DNA from: DATARH01 sp963734125
GTDB taxonomy: Bacteria; Pseudomonadota; Alphaproteobacteria; ATCC43930; CGMCC-115725
Length of the DNA: 64,000 bases
Direction of reading: 5' to 3'
Assembly: GCA_963734125.1 (NCBI GenBank)
Contig: CAVTGB010000086.1
Location: 62,001-126,000 of the forward strand
Part shown: positions 19,923-28,597 of the stretch, piece by piece
Layout of the letters: every line of letters starts with the position of its first letter
How positions within the stretch are numbered: the stretch's first letter is position 1
Position numbers and translations under genes: made by a program
The notes under the pieces: generated by a model
The model's database searches: none
Seen by the model: the letters and a program-made list of their open reading frames with translations, nothing else
Told to the model about the DNA's origin: nothing

Positions 19923-20318
19923 TTAGCCGGGTTTTGCCTCCAGGGCGCGACGAACGGCTTCCGGATCGCGGGCGATCACTGTGAGATAAGCGCGGGCCGG
20001 CTTGTCGGGCTCGGACCGGCCCTGCTCCCAATCGCGCAGCGTTCCAAGCGGGATGTGATACCGAGCGGCGAACTGCTCCTGCGTCAGCCCGAGCGCCCGC
20101 CGCAGCGTCTTGGTGCGAGGCACCCGGCGAGCGCGCCGGAATTCTTCGTCCGACATCGGCCGCCCGTCCGGGTCGCGCAGCGCCGCCGCGGCGATTTCCC
20201 CTTCGGTCATCGCAGTGAGCGGGCCCGGCACGGGCATCGGAATTTCGCTGCCGTCGGGCAGCACCCGATGCAATGTCCGGTCAGGGCGAGTTCTCACGAT
20301 AATATCGATCTTGCTCAA
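19923..20318 (-). CDS. XRE-type antitoxin paired with BrnT
   Basis: The product is about 131 residues. It ends with a helix-turn-helix: RRALGLTQEQFAARYHIPLGTLRDWEQGRSEPDKPARAYL, close to the Cro/C1 type that ends many higA- or brnA-like antitoxins. A middle segment MSDEEFRRARRVPRTKTL resembles BrnA-family N-terminal regions. The likely starts are TTG at 20318 or GTG at 20297, both inside the 3' end of the toxin gene, so translation is probably coupled. It should neutralise BrnT and repress the operon. Confidence 0.75.
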   Translation of the reverse strand: MSKIDIIVRTRPDRTLHRVLPDGSEIPMPVPGPLTAMTEGEIAAAALRDPDGRPMSDEEFRRARRVPRTKTLRRALGLTQEQFAARYHIPLGTLRDWEQGRSEPDKPARAYLTVIARDPEAVRRALEAKPG

Positions 20319-20562
20319 TTCGTTCCGCTCGGCGGGCCGTGATGATCCGAATGTTCTCGCCGCGCTCAGTGTAAGCGACAAACAGCACCTCGCGCCGATA
20401 CAAGCCGAGCAAGCCTATCCGCTCCTCGCCGTAATTCTGGCGCTCATCGATCCACTCGACCGCGAACGGATCGAGGCAAGCGAGGGCAGCCTGCTCGAAA
20501 CTAACCCCGTGCTCGATGAGATTCCGGGCAGCCTTTTCCTCATCCCACTCGAAGCCGATCAT
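20281..20562 (-). CDS. brnT: BrnT-family ribonuclease toxin
   Basis: This is an intact 93-residue protein. It starts MIGFEWDEEKAARNLIEHGVSFEQAALACLDP, the diagnostic BrnT opening, and continues GEERIGLLGLYRREVLFVAYTERGENIRIITARRAERIEQDRYY. The RelE-like fold and the conserved R/T/R near IRIITARRA support mRNA cleavage as the activity. Its stop lies within the antitoxin gene, toxin first, as is normal in brnTA operons. Confidence 0.88.
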   Translation of the reverse strand: MIGFEWDEEKAARNLIEHGVSFEQAALACLDPFAVEWIDERQNYGEERIGLLGLYRREVLFVAYTERGENIRIITARRAERIEQDRYYRENSP

Positions 20563-20706
20563 TTATACGGGTTATCAGTAGTCGTCGCAAGTGTCCAGCC
20601 GATCGGTGGTCGCCGTTTCGACCGGTTCGCCACTTCCGTCTTGCGCTCGGGGGCCGGGCCGGGGCACCGTATCGCCAGATTGCGTCAGAATGCGTTGTGG
20701 GAGGAA

Positions 20707-21943
20707 ATGATGGCTGAGATCGGCGTTGAGCTCGATTGTCTGGAAGGCATCAAGGTGGTGGATTTCACCCAGTTCGAGGCGGGGCCGTCTTGCACCGAGT
20801 TCGCTTGCCTGGCTCGGCGCCGAGGTGGTCAAGATCGAGAACCCGCTGACCGGCGATCCCGGCCGCCGCCAGCAGCCCGGCAAGCCCGACAACGACCCCT
20901 GGTATTTCCACCAGTTCAACGCCAACAAGAAGTCGCTGACCCTCAATCTCAAATCGCCGCGCGGTCTCGAAATCGTCAAGTCGCTGTTGAAACAGGCCGA
21001 CGTCACGGTCGAGAACATGGCGCCCGGCACGATCGAGCGCCTGGGGCTGAGCTATGACGAAGTAAAGAAAATCAACCCCGGCATCATCTATTGCCGCGTC
21101 AAGGGCTTCGGAACCGGAAGCCCGTATGAGAGATCGCTCGCCTTCGACATGATCGCGCAGGCCGCCGGCGGCACGTTCAGTGTCACCGGCGAAGCCGGCG
21201 AGCCGCCGACCAAGCCCGGCCCCTCCTTTGGCGACACCGGCACCGGCATGCTGATGGCGATCAGCATCCTGGGCGCCCTCTACAAGCGCCAGAAGACGGG
21301 GCAGGGCCGCCGTCTCGAAGTCGCCATGCAGGACGCGATGATCCATTACATGCGGGTGCCGTTCTCGCGCACCCAGCAGAGCGGCAAGGCGCAGGAGCGC
21401 AGCGGCTACAGCCACTCGACCCCGGGCGGGCTCGTGCCGTCGGCGCTCTATCCGTGCAAGCCCGGCGGCCCCAATGATTACGTCTATGTGTTCTGCAGCC
21501 GCGCCAACGCCGACCACTGGCGGCGCTTGTTGAAGACGATCGGCCGCGAGGACCTGGTCGGCGACGCGCGCTATGACAGCGGAGGGGCGCGCAGCGAGCG
21601 TGCCGCCGAGGTCGACGAGCTGATTGCGACCTGGACCCGCCAGCACACCAAGGAAGAGGCGATGAAGATCATCGGCGCGGCTGGCGTCCCGGCGGGCGCC
21701 GTCTTCGATACGCTCGAATTGATGAACGATCCCTCGCTCGCCGAGCGCGGCATCATGCAGACGATCGAGCATCCGACCACCGGCAAAGTGAAGATGCCGG
21801 CCTGGCCGGTGCGCTTTGACGGCACGCCGCCCCGGGTCAAGCCGTCACCGCTGTTGGGCCAGCACAACGCCGATGTGCTCGGCTCCTGGCTCGGCATGAG
21901 CGCCGGCGAGATCGACGCGCTGAAGGCCGAGGGGATCGTTTGA
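20707..21943 (+). pseudogene. Class III CoA-transferase (CaiB/BaiF, formyl-CoA transferase-like), one frameshift
   Basis: A GAGGAA box precedes ATGATG at 20707. The first frame reads LDCLEGIKVVDFTQFEAGPSCTE; an extra base near 20800 shifts it to LAWLGAEVVKIENPLTGDPGR, after which about 375 residues are open. Family motifs include FHQFNANKKSLTLNLKSPRG, VENMAPGTIERLGL, the active-site-region SFGDTGTGMLMA and AGVPAGAVFDTLE. The whole is about 412 residues. The enzyme transfers CoA between organic acids; the donor and acceptor are unknown. Confidence 0.88.
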
Positions 21944-21954
21944 GGTTCCCTTCC

Positions 21955-22112
21955 GCCCCGCCCGGGGTGCGTGGCGCGGTGCGTCGTTCGAGGAGACGCG
22001 CCGGAGCTTGTCCTCGGGCCGGCCGCAGGCCGGACCCGTGGGGCGCTCCTCACGATGACGGGCGTTTTGATGGCGTCAAAGGCGGCCGTCATCCTGAGGT
22101 GCCTCGCAATAC
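21955..22112. repeat. Palindromic intergenic repeat of a second family
   Basis: The segment holds CTCCTCACGATGACGG and CGTCATCCTGAGGTGCC facing each other, and the inner palindrome GGCCGGCCGCAGGCCGGACC. It is typical of repeats spread through alphaproteobacterial intergenic DNA and differs from the CCCGGCGAAGGCCGGG family. Confidence 0.6.
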
Positions 22113-22130
22113 AACAGCAGAGCCGGAAAC

Positions 22131-23006
22131 ATGAGTGAAGCAAAGCCCGAGCCAGCCGCGGCCAATGCCGAGATGCGGCGCTATTGGAATGAGGTTGCCG
22201 GGCCGCGCTGGGTCGGGCGCCAGGCGCTGCAGGAAGCCCGCAACGTCGAGATGCTGGCAATGCTCTTGGCGGGGGCACGGCCGAGCCCAGGCGAACAGGT
22301 GCTCGATATCGGCTGCGGCACCGGGGTCACGACCGAGCCGTACGCTCGGGCAGTGGCGCCGGGCGGCCACGTCACCGGCGTCGACATTTCGCGGCCGATG
22401 CTCGACGCGGCGCAGCAGCGTATGGCCGAGCGCGGCATTACCAACGTCACGCTGCTCCTTGCCGACGCCCAGGTCCACCCGTTTCCGCCGGCGAGCTTCG
22501 ATCTGGTGACCTCGCGCTGCGGCGTCATGTTCTTCGCCGACCCTACCGCCGCCTTTCGCAATCTCTTGACCGCGCTGAAACCGGGCGCGCGGCTGTGCGT
22601 CGCGGTGTGGGCGGGCTTGAGCGAGAACACCCACTGGAGGATCCCGTTCGAGATTGCGGTACGCCGGCTCGGACCGCCGGCGCCGACGCCACCCCATGCG
22701 CCGGGGCCACACGTGTTTGGCGACCGCGATTACCTGCGCGGCGTCTTGACCGGGGCCGGCTTCGCCGACGCCGCGATCGAGCCGCGAGACTTCCATATCC
22801 ACGGCGAAAACGTGGCGGTCGTCGCCGAACATGTCGGCATGTTTGGCGCCGTTCAGCGACTGATGGACGAGAAAGGCGCTGACGCGGCGGCACGTGAGGC
22901 GATCATCGCCGAAACCGAGACCGCGTTCGCCGCCTATGCCTTGCCAAATGGCGAGGTGCGCCTGCCGGCAACCTTCCTGCTCGTCACCGCGCGCCGCCCG
23001 ACATAA
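22131..23006 (+). CDS. SAM-dependent class I methyltransferase
   Basis: This is an intact 291-residue protein. Motif I is VLDIGCGTGVTTEP near residues 58-71, motif II VTGVDISRPMLDAA, and motif IV FDLVTSRCGVMFFADP. It resembles UbiE/COQ5-like small-molecule methyltransferases. The substrate is unknown. It lies 45 bases before the first alpha-hydroxy-acid oxidase in the same direction. Confidence 0.85.
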   Translation: MSEAKPEPAAANAEMRRYWNEVAGPRWVGRQALQEARNVEMLAMLLAGARPSPGEQVLDIGCGTGVTTEPYARAVAPGGHVTGVDISRPMLDAAQQRMAERGITNVTLLLADAQVHPFPPASFDLVTSRCGVMFFADPTAAFRNLLTALKPGARLCVAVWAGLSENTHWRIPFEIAVRRLGPPAPTPPHAPGPHVFGDRDYLRGVLTGAGFADAAIEPRDFHIHGENVAVVAEHVGMFGAVQRLMDEKGADAAAREAIIAETETAFAAYALPNGEVRLPATFLLVTARRPT

Positions 23007-23051
23007 AGACGCCCGCGCCATGATCGGCGCCCTTTAGCGAGAGCCATCCCG

Positions 23052-24245
23052 ATGAGGATCGATCAAGCGGTCAATATCGAAGACCTGCACCAGATGGCCA
23101 AGCGGCGCCTGCCGAAGATCGCTTTCGACTTTATCGAGGGCGGCCTGGAGGACGAGCGCGGTCTCGAGCGCAACACCTCGGCCTTTCACAAGCATCAGCT
23201 GTTGCCGCGCTATCTGGTCGATGTGTCGACGCGCGACCAGTCGCAGACCATCTTCGGCCACAAATTTTCCAGCCCCTTCGGGATCTCGCCGACCGGGGGC
23301 GCCGGCCTCTTCCGTTACGGCGCCGATCTGATGCTGGCCGAGGCGGCGCACGAAGCCAACATCCCCTACATCATGTCCGGCGCCAGCAACAATTCGATCG
23401 AGGGCGCCGGGCGCGTCGCCGGCAGCAATGCCTGGTACCAGCTCTATGCCGCGAAGCAGCCCGAGATCAACGCTGACCTCATCAAGCGCACGACCGATGC
23501 CGGGCTCGGCGCGCTGGTCTTGACCGTCGACACCCCCGTAGGGTCAAAGCGCGAGCGCAACATCAGGAACGGCTTTGCCAATATCCGCGGCGGGCTCTTT
23601 CAGGCGTTGAGCCTGAAGCCGGCGATATTGATCGAGGCCTTAAGCCACCCCGGCTGGATCGTCGAATATCTGAAGCGCGGCGGCGGCACGCCGATGCTGC
23701 AGAACTGGCAACCCTATGCGCCCCCCGGAGCAGACGCCGAGGAAGTCTACAAGCATGCGTCCTCGGTGCGGCCGTTCAACGCGCAGACCTGGCGCGACCT
23801 GGAGAATTATCGCCGCCTCTTCCCGCGCACCCTGATCGTCAAGGGCATCATGAGCCCGGCCGACGCGCAGCGCGCGGTTGACGTGGGCTGCGACGGGATT
23901 CTTGTGTCCAACCATGGCGGACGGCAGCTCGATCAGGCGCCGGCCTCGCTCGACGTGTTGCCGGCGATCAAGCAGGCTGTCGGCGACAAGGTGACGATCC
24001 TCCTCGATAGTGGCGCGCGGCGCGGCGCCGACATTCTGATCGCGCTCTGCCTTGGCGCCGATTTCGTCTTTTTCGGCCGTCCGACGCTATACGGCGCCGC
24101 AGCGGGTGGCCTCCCCGAAGTCAAGAAGGCGGTCGAGATCTTCCGCGGCGAGATCGACCTCGTCATGGGCCAGATCGGCTGCCCCAGCCTCGATCAGCTC
24201 GGCCCCGATTTCCTGTGGCACAACGACTGGGCGAGCAATCGCTGA
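23052..24245 (+). CDS. FMN-dependent alpha-hydroxy-acid oxidase, paralogue A
   Basis: This is an intact 397-residue TIM-barrel flavoprotein. It begins MRIDQAVNIEDLHQMAKRRLPKIAFDFIEGGLEDERG and has GISPTGGAGLFRYGADLMLAEAAHEANIPYIMSGASN and the catalytic SNHGGRQLDQAPASLDVLP with the active histidine. FFGRPTLYGAAAGG and the phosphate-binding region close the barrel. The family oxidises 2-hydroxy acids such as lactate, glycolate or mandelate. Two close paralogues (25364 and 27363) lie downstream in the same direction. Confidence 0.9.
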   Translation: MRIDQAVNIEDLHQMAKRRLPKIAFDFIEGGLEDERGLERNTSAFHKHQLLPRYLVDVSTRDQSQTIFGHKFSSPFGISPTGGAGLFRYGADLMLAEAAHEANIPYIMSGASNNSIEGAGRVAGSNAWYQLYAAKQPEINADLIKRTTDAGLGALVLTVDTPVGSKRERNIRNGFANIRGGLFQALSLKPAILIEALSHPGWIVEYLKRGGGTPMLQNWQPYAPPGADAEEVYKHASSVRPFNAQTWRDLENYRRLFPRTLIVKGIMSPADAQRAVDVGCDGILVSNHGGRQLDQAPASLDVLPAIKQAVGDKVTILLDSGARRGADILIALCLGADFVFFGRPTLYGAAAGGLPEVKKAVEIFRGEIDLVMGQIGCPSLDQLGPDFLWHNDWASNR

Positions 24246-24472
24246 ACGCGGGTCGGTGGCGCCGCCTCTTGGGTGGCCCTTTTTAAAAAAAGTCCCGCGA
24301 ATGTGACGGACATCACAAGCCCCGGTGGCGGAAACCGCTATCCTTGCCATTAGCGATTGGGCGTTGGTTTCCGATCCCCTTCGAGGGTGGCGGCCATGCA
24401 CAGTAAGGTAACGAGTTTTCCGGGTCGAACTCGTCCGATGCCCTGGAGGCCGGCCTCTCCGCGTCGCACCCG

Positions 24473-25258
24473 GTGGCCCCTGACGCTACCAGCGAAATAC
24501 CTGGCAGCGCACTACACAAGCGGTCGGATCCGGAATTCGACTCCGATTTCGAGGAGATCTGCGGCCTCATTGCCCAGCGTTTTACGACAAAGGCCGCCCT
24601 CGATCCCGAGTTCTGCCGGTTTGTCGGGCTGCTGCCGGATCTTAAGAGAGTCAAGGACCGCGCGTTGGTGCGCGAGGCGACGATAATCGCCGGCTATCTC
24701 GGCCGCGACGATATCGAAGCGCCAACCGCGCGGCGGATGATCGGCCGATTGGCCAATCAGCTGCGGCCCATTAGTGGTTTGCCGGCGCTGCACGTAACGT
24801 TTGGCGTGCTGTTGTTCTTTGTGGCGTTGTTGGCGATCGATGTAATCCTCTCTTATTTCTGGCAGACCTCAGGATGGAGTCTGACAGAAGCGGCGCGGTA
24901 TCCGGCCTTTTACATTTTCAACGTCTCGCCGTGGTTGATCATTGCGATCGGAACCGCCGGCGGGCTGGGCAGTATCGTCAGCATCCTCACCCGGATCCAA
25001 TCGTTCGCGATACTTGCCGGCACCGACCGGCGGCTCTTGTGGATGATCGGCGCGATGCGGCCGGTGATCGGGATTGCCTTCGCGCTGTTCCTATTTGCGG
25101 TTCTCCAAGGGCAAATACTCCCGTTCAATTTTCCCCAGGGACCGCAGGCCAATTTCGAGTTCGTGGCGTTGGCCTTTATTGCCGGGTTTAGCGAGCGATT
25201 GTCGCGCGGGGTGATTTCGACGGTCGAGGGCCGCTTTCTCGGACCGAAGGCCGAGTGA
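24473..25258 (+). CDS. Hypothetical membrane protein
   Basis: The product is about 261 residues starting with GTG, but the exact start is uncertain because an upstream ATG at 24396 is out of frame. The first 100 residues are soluble (FEEICGLIAQRFTTKAALDPEFCRFVGLL). Four hydrophobic segments follow: VTFGVLLFFVALLAIDVILSY, SPWLIIAIGTAGGLGSIVSI, PVIGIAFALFLFAVLQGQIL and FEFVALAFIAGFSERLSRGV. The last pattern, ending in ERLSRGVISTVE, recurs in uncharacterised proteins. I do not know its role. It separates oxidase paralogues A and B. Confidence 0.7.
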   Translation: MAPDATSEIPGSALHKRSDPEFDSDFEEICGLIAQRFTTKAALDPEFCRFVGLLPDLKRVKDRALVREATIIAGYLGRDDIEAPTARRMIGRLANQLRPISGLPALHVTFGVLLFFVALLAIDVILSYFWQTSGWSLTEAARYPAFYIFNVSPWLIIAIGTAGGLGSIVSILTRIQSFAILAGTDRRLLWMIGAMRPVIGIAFALFLFAVLQGQILPFNFPQGPQANFEFVALAFIAGFSERLSRGVISTVEGRFLGPKAE

Positions 25259-25363
25259 TCCCGGCGCCACGTCGCAGTGCGCAAATCGGCGTTGTCGTGT
25301 CGTCAAGAAATGGGCCATCCTGCGTGGCGCCGGAGAACCCGCGCTGCCGGGAGTAGAGCCCAG

Positions 25364-26563
25364 ATGAGAGTGGAAGACGCCGTCAACATCGAAGACCTGC
25401 ACCAGATGGCGAAGCGCAAGCTTCCCAAGATCATGTTCGATTACATCGAGGGTGGGGTCGAAGACGAGCGCGGGCTGGCGCGCAACGGCGCCGCCTTTCA
25501 CCAGCACCAACTGTTGCCGCGCTATCTGGTCGATGTTTCCAAGCGCGACCAGACGCAGACGCTCTTCGGCCACACCTATGCCAGCCCCTTCGGCATCTCG
25601 CCGACTGGCGGGGTCGGGCTCTATCAGCGGCGCGGCGGCGAAATGCTGCTCGCGCAAGCCGCGGCCGAGGCCAACATCCCCTACATCATGTCGGGCGGCA
25701 GCAACGCCTCGATGGAGGAGGCCGCCCGCGTCGCCCCGAACAACACCTGGTTCCAGATGTATGCCGCCAAGGACATGGCCGTCACCGACGCCTTGGTCGG
25801 CCGCGCCCGCGACAACGGGCTTGGCGCCCTGGTGCTGACCGTCGACGTGCCGGTGCACCCCAAGCGCGAGCGTAACTGGCGCAACGGTTTTGCCAATGTC
25901 CGCGCCGGCGGCGTCTTAGAGGCGGCGATGAGGCTGAAGCCGTCGATCGTCCTCGAAGCGCTGACCCACCCGAATTGGGTCTATGATTATGTCAGGCATG
26001 GCGGCGCGCCGACCCTCGGCAACTGGGTGCCACACGCAGGCCAAGGGGCGACGACGGAAGAGGTGATCCGCTTCGGGCGCACCCAGACCCCGGCGGCGGC
26101 GCAGACCTGGAAGGATCTCGAACGCTATCGCCGCCTCTTCCCGCGCACCCTCATCGTCAAGGGGATCCTCAACCCGGCCGATGCGGTGCGCGCCGCCGAG
26201 ATCGGCTGCGACGGCATCATCGTCTCCAACCACGGCGGACGCCAGCTCGACCAGGCGCCAGCCTCGCTCGATGCGCTGCCGGCGATCAAGGCGGCGGTCG
26301 GCGACCGCATGACGGTGATGCTCGACAGCGGCGCGCGGCGCGGCGCCGACATCCTGATTGCACTGTGCCTCGGCGCGCAGTTCTGCTTCTTCGGCCGGCC
26401 GACGCTCTACGGCGCGGTTGCCGGAGGCCTTCCCGGGGTCAAGAAGGCGATCGATATCTTCCGCGGCGAGATCGACCTCGTCATGGGTCAGATCGGCTGC
26501 CCCAGCCTCAACGAGCTCGGCCCCGACTTCCTGTGGCACGACGACTGGCCGCGCAACGCCTGA
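25364..26563 (+). CDS. FMN-dependent alpha-hydroxy-acid oxidase, paralogue B
   Basis: This is an intact protein of about 399 residues from the ATG at 25364 (MRVEDAVNIEDLHQMAKRKLPKIMFDYIEGG). Active-site sequence SNHGGRQLDQAPASLDALP and barrel segments match paralogue A. It differs in substrate-side loops, for example GVGLYQRRGGEMLLAQAAAE and HAGQGATTEEVIRFGRTQ, so specificity may differ. The copy is the reference for the +1 frameshift in paralogue C. Confidence 0.9.
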   Translation: MRVEDAVNIEDLHQMAKRKLPKIMFDYIEGGVEDERGLARNGAAFHQHQLLPRYLVDVSKRDQTQTLFGHTYASPFGISPTGGVGLYQRRGGEMLLAQAAAEANIPYIMSGGSNASMEEAARVAPNNTWFQMYAAKDMAVTDALVGRARDNGLGALVLTVDVPVHPKRERNWRNGFANVRAGGVLEAAMRLKPSIVLEALTHPNWVYDYVRHGGAPTLGNWVPHAGQGATTEEVIRFGRTQTPAAAQTWKDLERYRRLFPRTLIVKGILNPADAVRAAEIGCDGIIVSNHGGRQLDQAPASLDALPAIKAAVGDRMTVMLDSGARRGADILIALCLGAQFCFFGRPTLYGAVAGGLPGVKKAIDIFRGEIDLVMGQIGCPSLNELGPDFLWHDDWPRNA

Positions 26564-26590
26564 CCGAGCGCAGGCGCAGCCGCTAGCAAA

Positions 26591-26609
26591 ATGGCCATCA
26601 GATGGCTAT
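26591..26609. promoter_or_regulatory. Palindromic operator before the Phd/VapC pair
   Basis: ATGGCCATCAGATGGCTAT is a near-perfect palindrome ending ten bases before the antitoxin ATG. Such sites are normally bound by the antitoxin to repress its own operon. Confidence 0.55.
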
Positions 26610-26618
26610 CTTGGATCG

Positions 26619-26870
26619 ATGAGCAGCCATAGCGTCGCCGAAGCAAAGAACCAGCTCTCGAAACTGATCGACCGTGCCCTCAAGGGCGAGGGTGTCGTCA
26701 TCACCCGTCGCGGCCAGCCGGTGGTCGAGTTGAAGCCGGTGCGGCCGCCGCCTCGCCCGATGACCGAGGCCGACATCGCATGGCTCCGCGCGAGGCGGGT
26801 GGGCAGGATCATGCCCGAGACTGATGCGGGTACATTGGTTAGCGAGATGCGAGACGAAGGAGAAAAGTGA
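26619..26870 (+). CDS. Phd/YefM-type antitoxin
   Basis: This is an 83-residue protein opening MSSHSVAEAKNQLSKLIDRALKGEGVVITRRGQPVVELKPV, the standard Phd/YefM DNA-binding and dimerization fold. The C-terminal part (TEADIAWLRARRVGR to EGEK) should wrap the toxin. The ATG at 26619 follows the palindromic operator. Its stop overlaps the toxin GTG (GTGA), so the two are translationally coupled. Confidence 0.88.
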   Translation: MSSHSVAEAKNQLSKLIDRALKGEGVVITRRGQPVVELKPVRPPPRPMTEADIAWLRARRVGRIMPETDAGTLVSEMRDEGEK

Positions 26871-27289
26871 GCCTTTATCTTGATGCGAGCGTTGTCGTCG
26901 CATTGTTTGTGATCGACCCGTCGAGCGCTCGGGCCGAGGCTTTTGTGTCGGCGAATCCGGAAGTCTTCATGATCAGCGATTTCGGCGCTGCTGAGTTCTC
27001 GTCAGCCGTCGCGCGACGCGTACGGACGTGTTACTTGACGCAGAGTGAAGGGCGTCTCGCATTCTCTAATTTCGATTCATGGGTTGTACGATCCACAGAG
27101 CAGCAGGAGACGACGACCGCCGATATCGACGCGGCAAATCGGATCTTGCGGCGCCTTGACGTCAACCTTCGCACCCCGGACGCCCTGCACATCGCGATCG
27201 CCGAGCGCATCGGGGCGACGCTGGTTACCTTCGACCGCCAGATGGCCGCAAGCGCCCGCGCGCTCAGCATGGCGGTTGCGACGCCCTGA
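26867..27289 (+). CDS. vapC: VapC-type PIN-domain ribonuclease toxin
   Basis: This is an intact 140-residue protein starting with GTG. PIN-domain acidic residues are visible in YLDASVVVALF, in AAEFSSAVARRV, and in RTPDALHIAIAERIGATLVTFDRQMA. The fold cuts RNA, often tRNA, in a metal-dependent way. It forms a type II toxin-antitoxin pair with the Phd-like gene just upstream and lies between oxidase paralogues B and C. Confidence 0.88.
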   Translation: MSLYLDASVVVALFVIDPSSARAEAFVSANPEVFMISDFGAAEFSSAVARRVRTCYLTQSEGRLAFSNFDSWVVRSTEQQETTTADIDAANRILRRLDVNLRTPDALHIAIAERIGATLVTFDRQMAASARALSMAVATP

Positions 27290-27362
27290 GGGATTGTCGG
27301 CGGCATTGCGAACCAGCATTGTTGCCGCCTGATTTGGCACATTTCAGCGAGAAGCCAGTCCG

Positions 27363-28557
27363 ATGAGGATCGACCAAGCCGTCAACATCGAAGATCTGCA
27401 CCGCATGGCCAAACGGCGGCTGCCGAAAGTCGCCTTCGACTTCATCGAGGGCGGGCTCGAGGATGAGCGCGGCCTCGAGCGCAACACCGCGGCGTTTCAC
27501 AAGCACCACCTCTTGCCGCGCTATCTGGTCGACGTGTCCAAGCGCGATCAGTCGCAGACGATCTTCGGGCGCACCTATGCCAGCCCCTTCGGCATCTCGC
27601 CGACCGGCGGCGCCGGCCTTTTCCGTCGCGGCGCCGACATGATGCTGGCTGAAGCGGCGGCCGAAGCCAACATCCCCTACATCATGTCGGGGTCGAGCAA
27701 TCAATCGCTGGAGACCGCGGCGCGGGTCGCCCCGGACAATGCCTGGTACCAGCTCTACGCGGCGAAGGACGGCAAGATCTCGGAAGATCTGATCCGCCGC
27801 ACCGCCGATGCCGGCCTCGCCGCGCTGGTGCTGACCGTCGATGTGCCGGTGCATTCGAAACGCGAGCGCAACATCAGGAACGGCTTTGCCAATATCCGCG
27901 GCAACTGGATGCGCGCCGCCTTGAGCCTCAAGCCGTCACTGCTCGCCGAGGCGCTGACCCATCCCGGCTGGGTTGCCGAATACATCCGCCATGGCGGCAC
28001 CCCGGCCTTGGAAAACTGGCTGCCTTACGCCGGCACCGAGGCGACCCCCGAGGACACCGTCAAGTTCAACCGCGCACAGGTTCCGGCGCACGCGCAGACC
28101 TGGCGCGAATTGGAGAAATACCGCCGCCTCTTCCCGCGCACCCTGATCGTCAAGGGGATCATGCATCCGGCCGATGCGGTGCGCGCTGCCGAACTCGGCT
28201 GCGACGGGGTCATCGTGTCCAACCATGGCGGGCGCCAGCTCGACCAGGCGCCGGCCTCGCTCGACGCGCTGCCGGCGGTGAAGGCCGCGGTCGGCGACCG
28301 CATGACGGTGATGCTCGACAGCGGGGTGCGGCGCGGCGCCGACATCCTGATCGCGCTGTGCCTCGGCGCGCGAGTTCTGCTTCTTCGGCCGGCCGACGCT
28401 TTACGGCGCGGTCGCCGGCGGGCTCCCCGGCGTCAAGAAGGCCGTCGACATCTTCCGCGGCGAGATCGACCTCGTCATGGGCCAGATCGGCTGCCCAAGC
28501 CTCGACCAGCTCGGCCCCGATTTCCTGTGGAGCGACGACTGGCCGCGCAACGCGTGA
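27363..28557 (+). pseudogene. FMN-dependent alpha-hydroxy-acid oxidase, paralogue C, one frameshift
   Basis: The protein starts MRIDQAVNIEDLHRMAKRRLPKVAFDFIEGGLEDERG and is closest to paralogue A at its N-terminus. The catalytic SNHGGRQLDQAP is intact. Relative to paralogue B, one extra G near 28372 (GCGCGAG in place of GCGCAG) shifts the frame; in the correct frame FCFFGRPTLYGAVAGGLPGVKK continues to DDWPRNA and a TGA at 28555-28557. Everything else is intact, so the break is likely a sequencing error. Confidence 0.88.
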
Positions 28558-28597
28558 GGGTTGGCCGAAGGGCGCGGTGCGATAGGCGACCCGCCGC

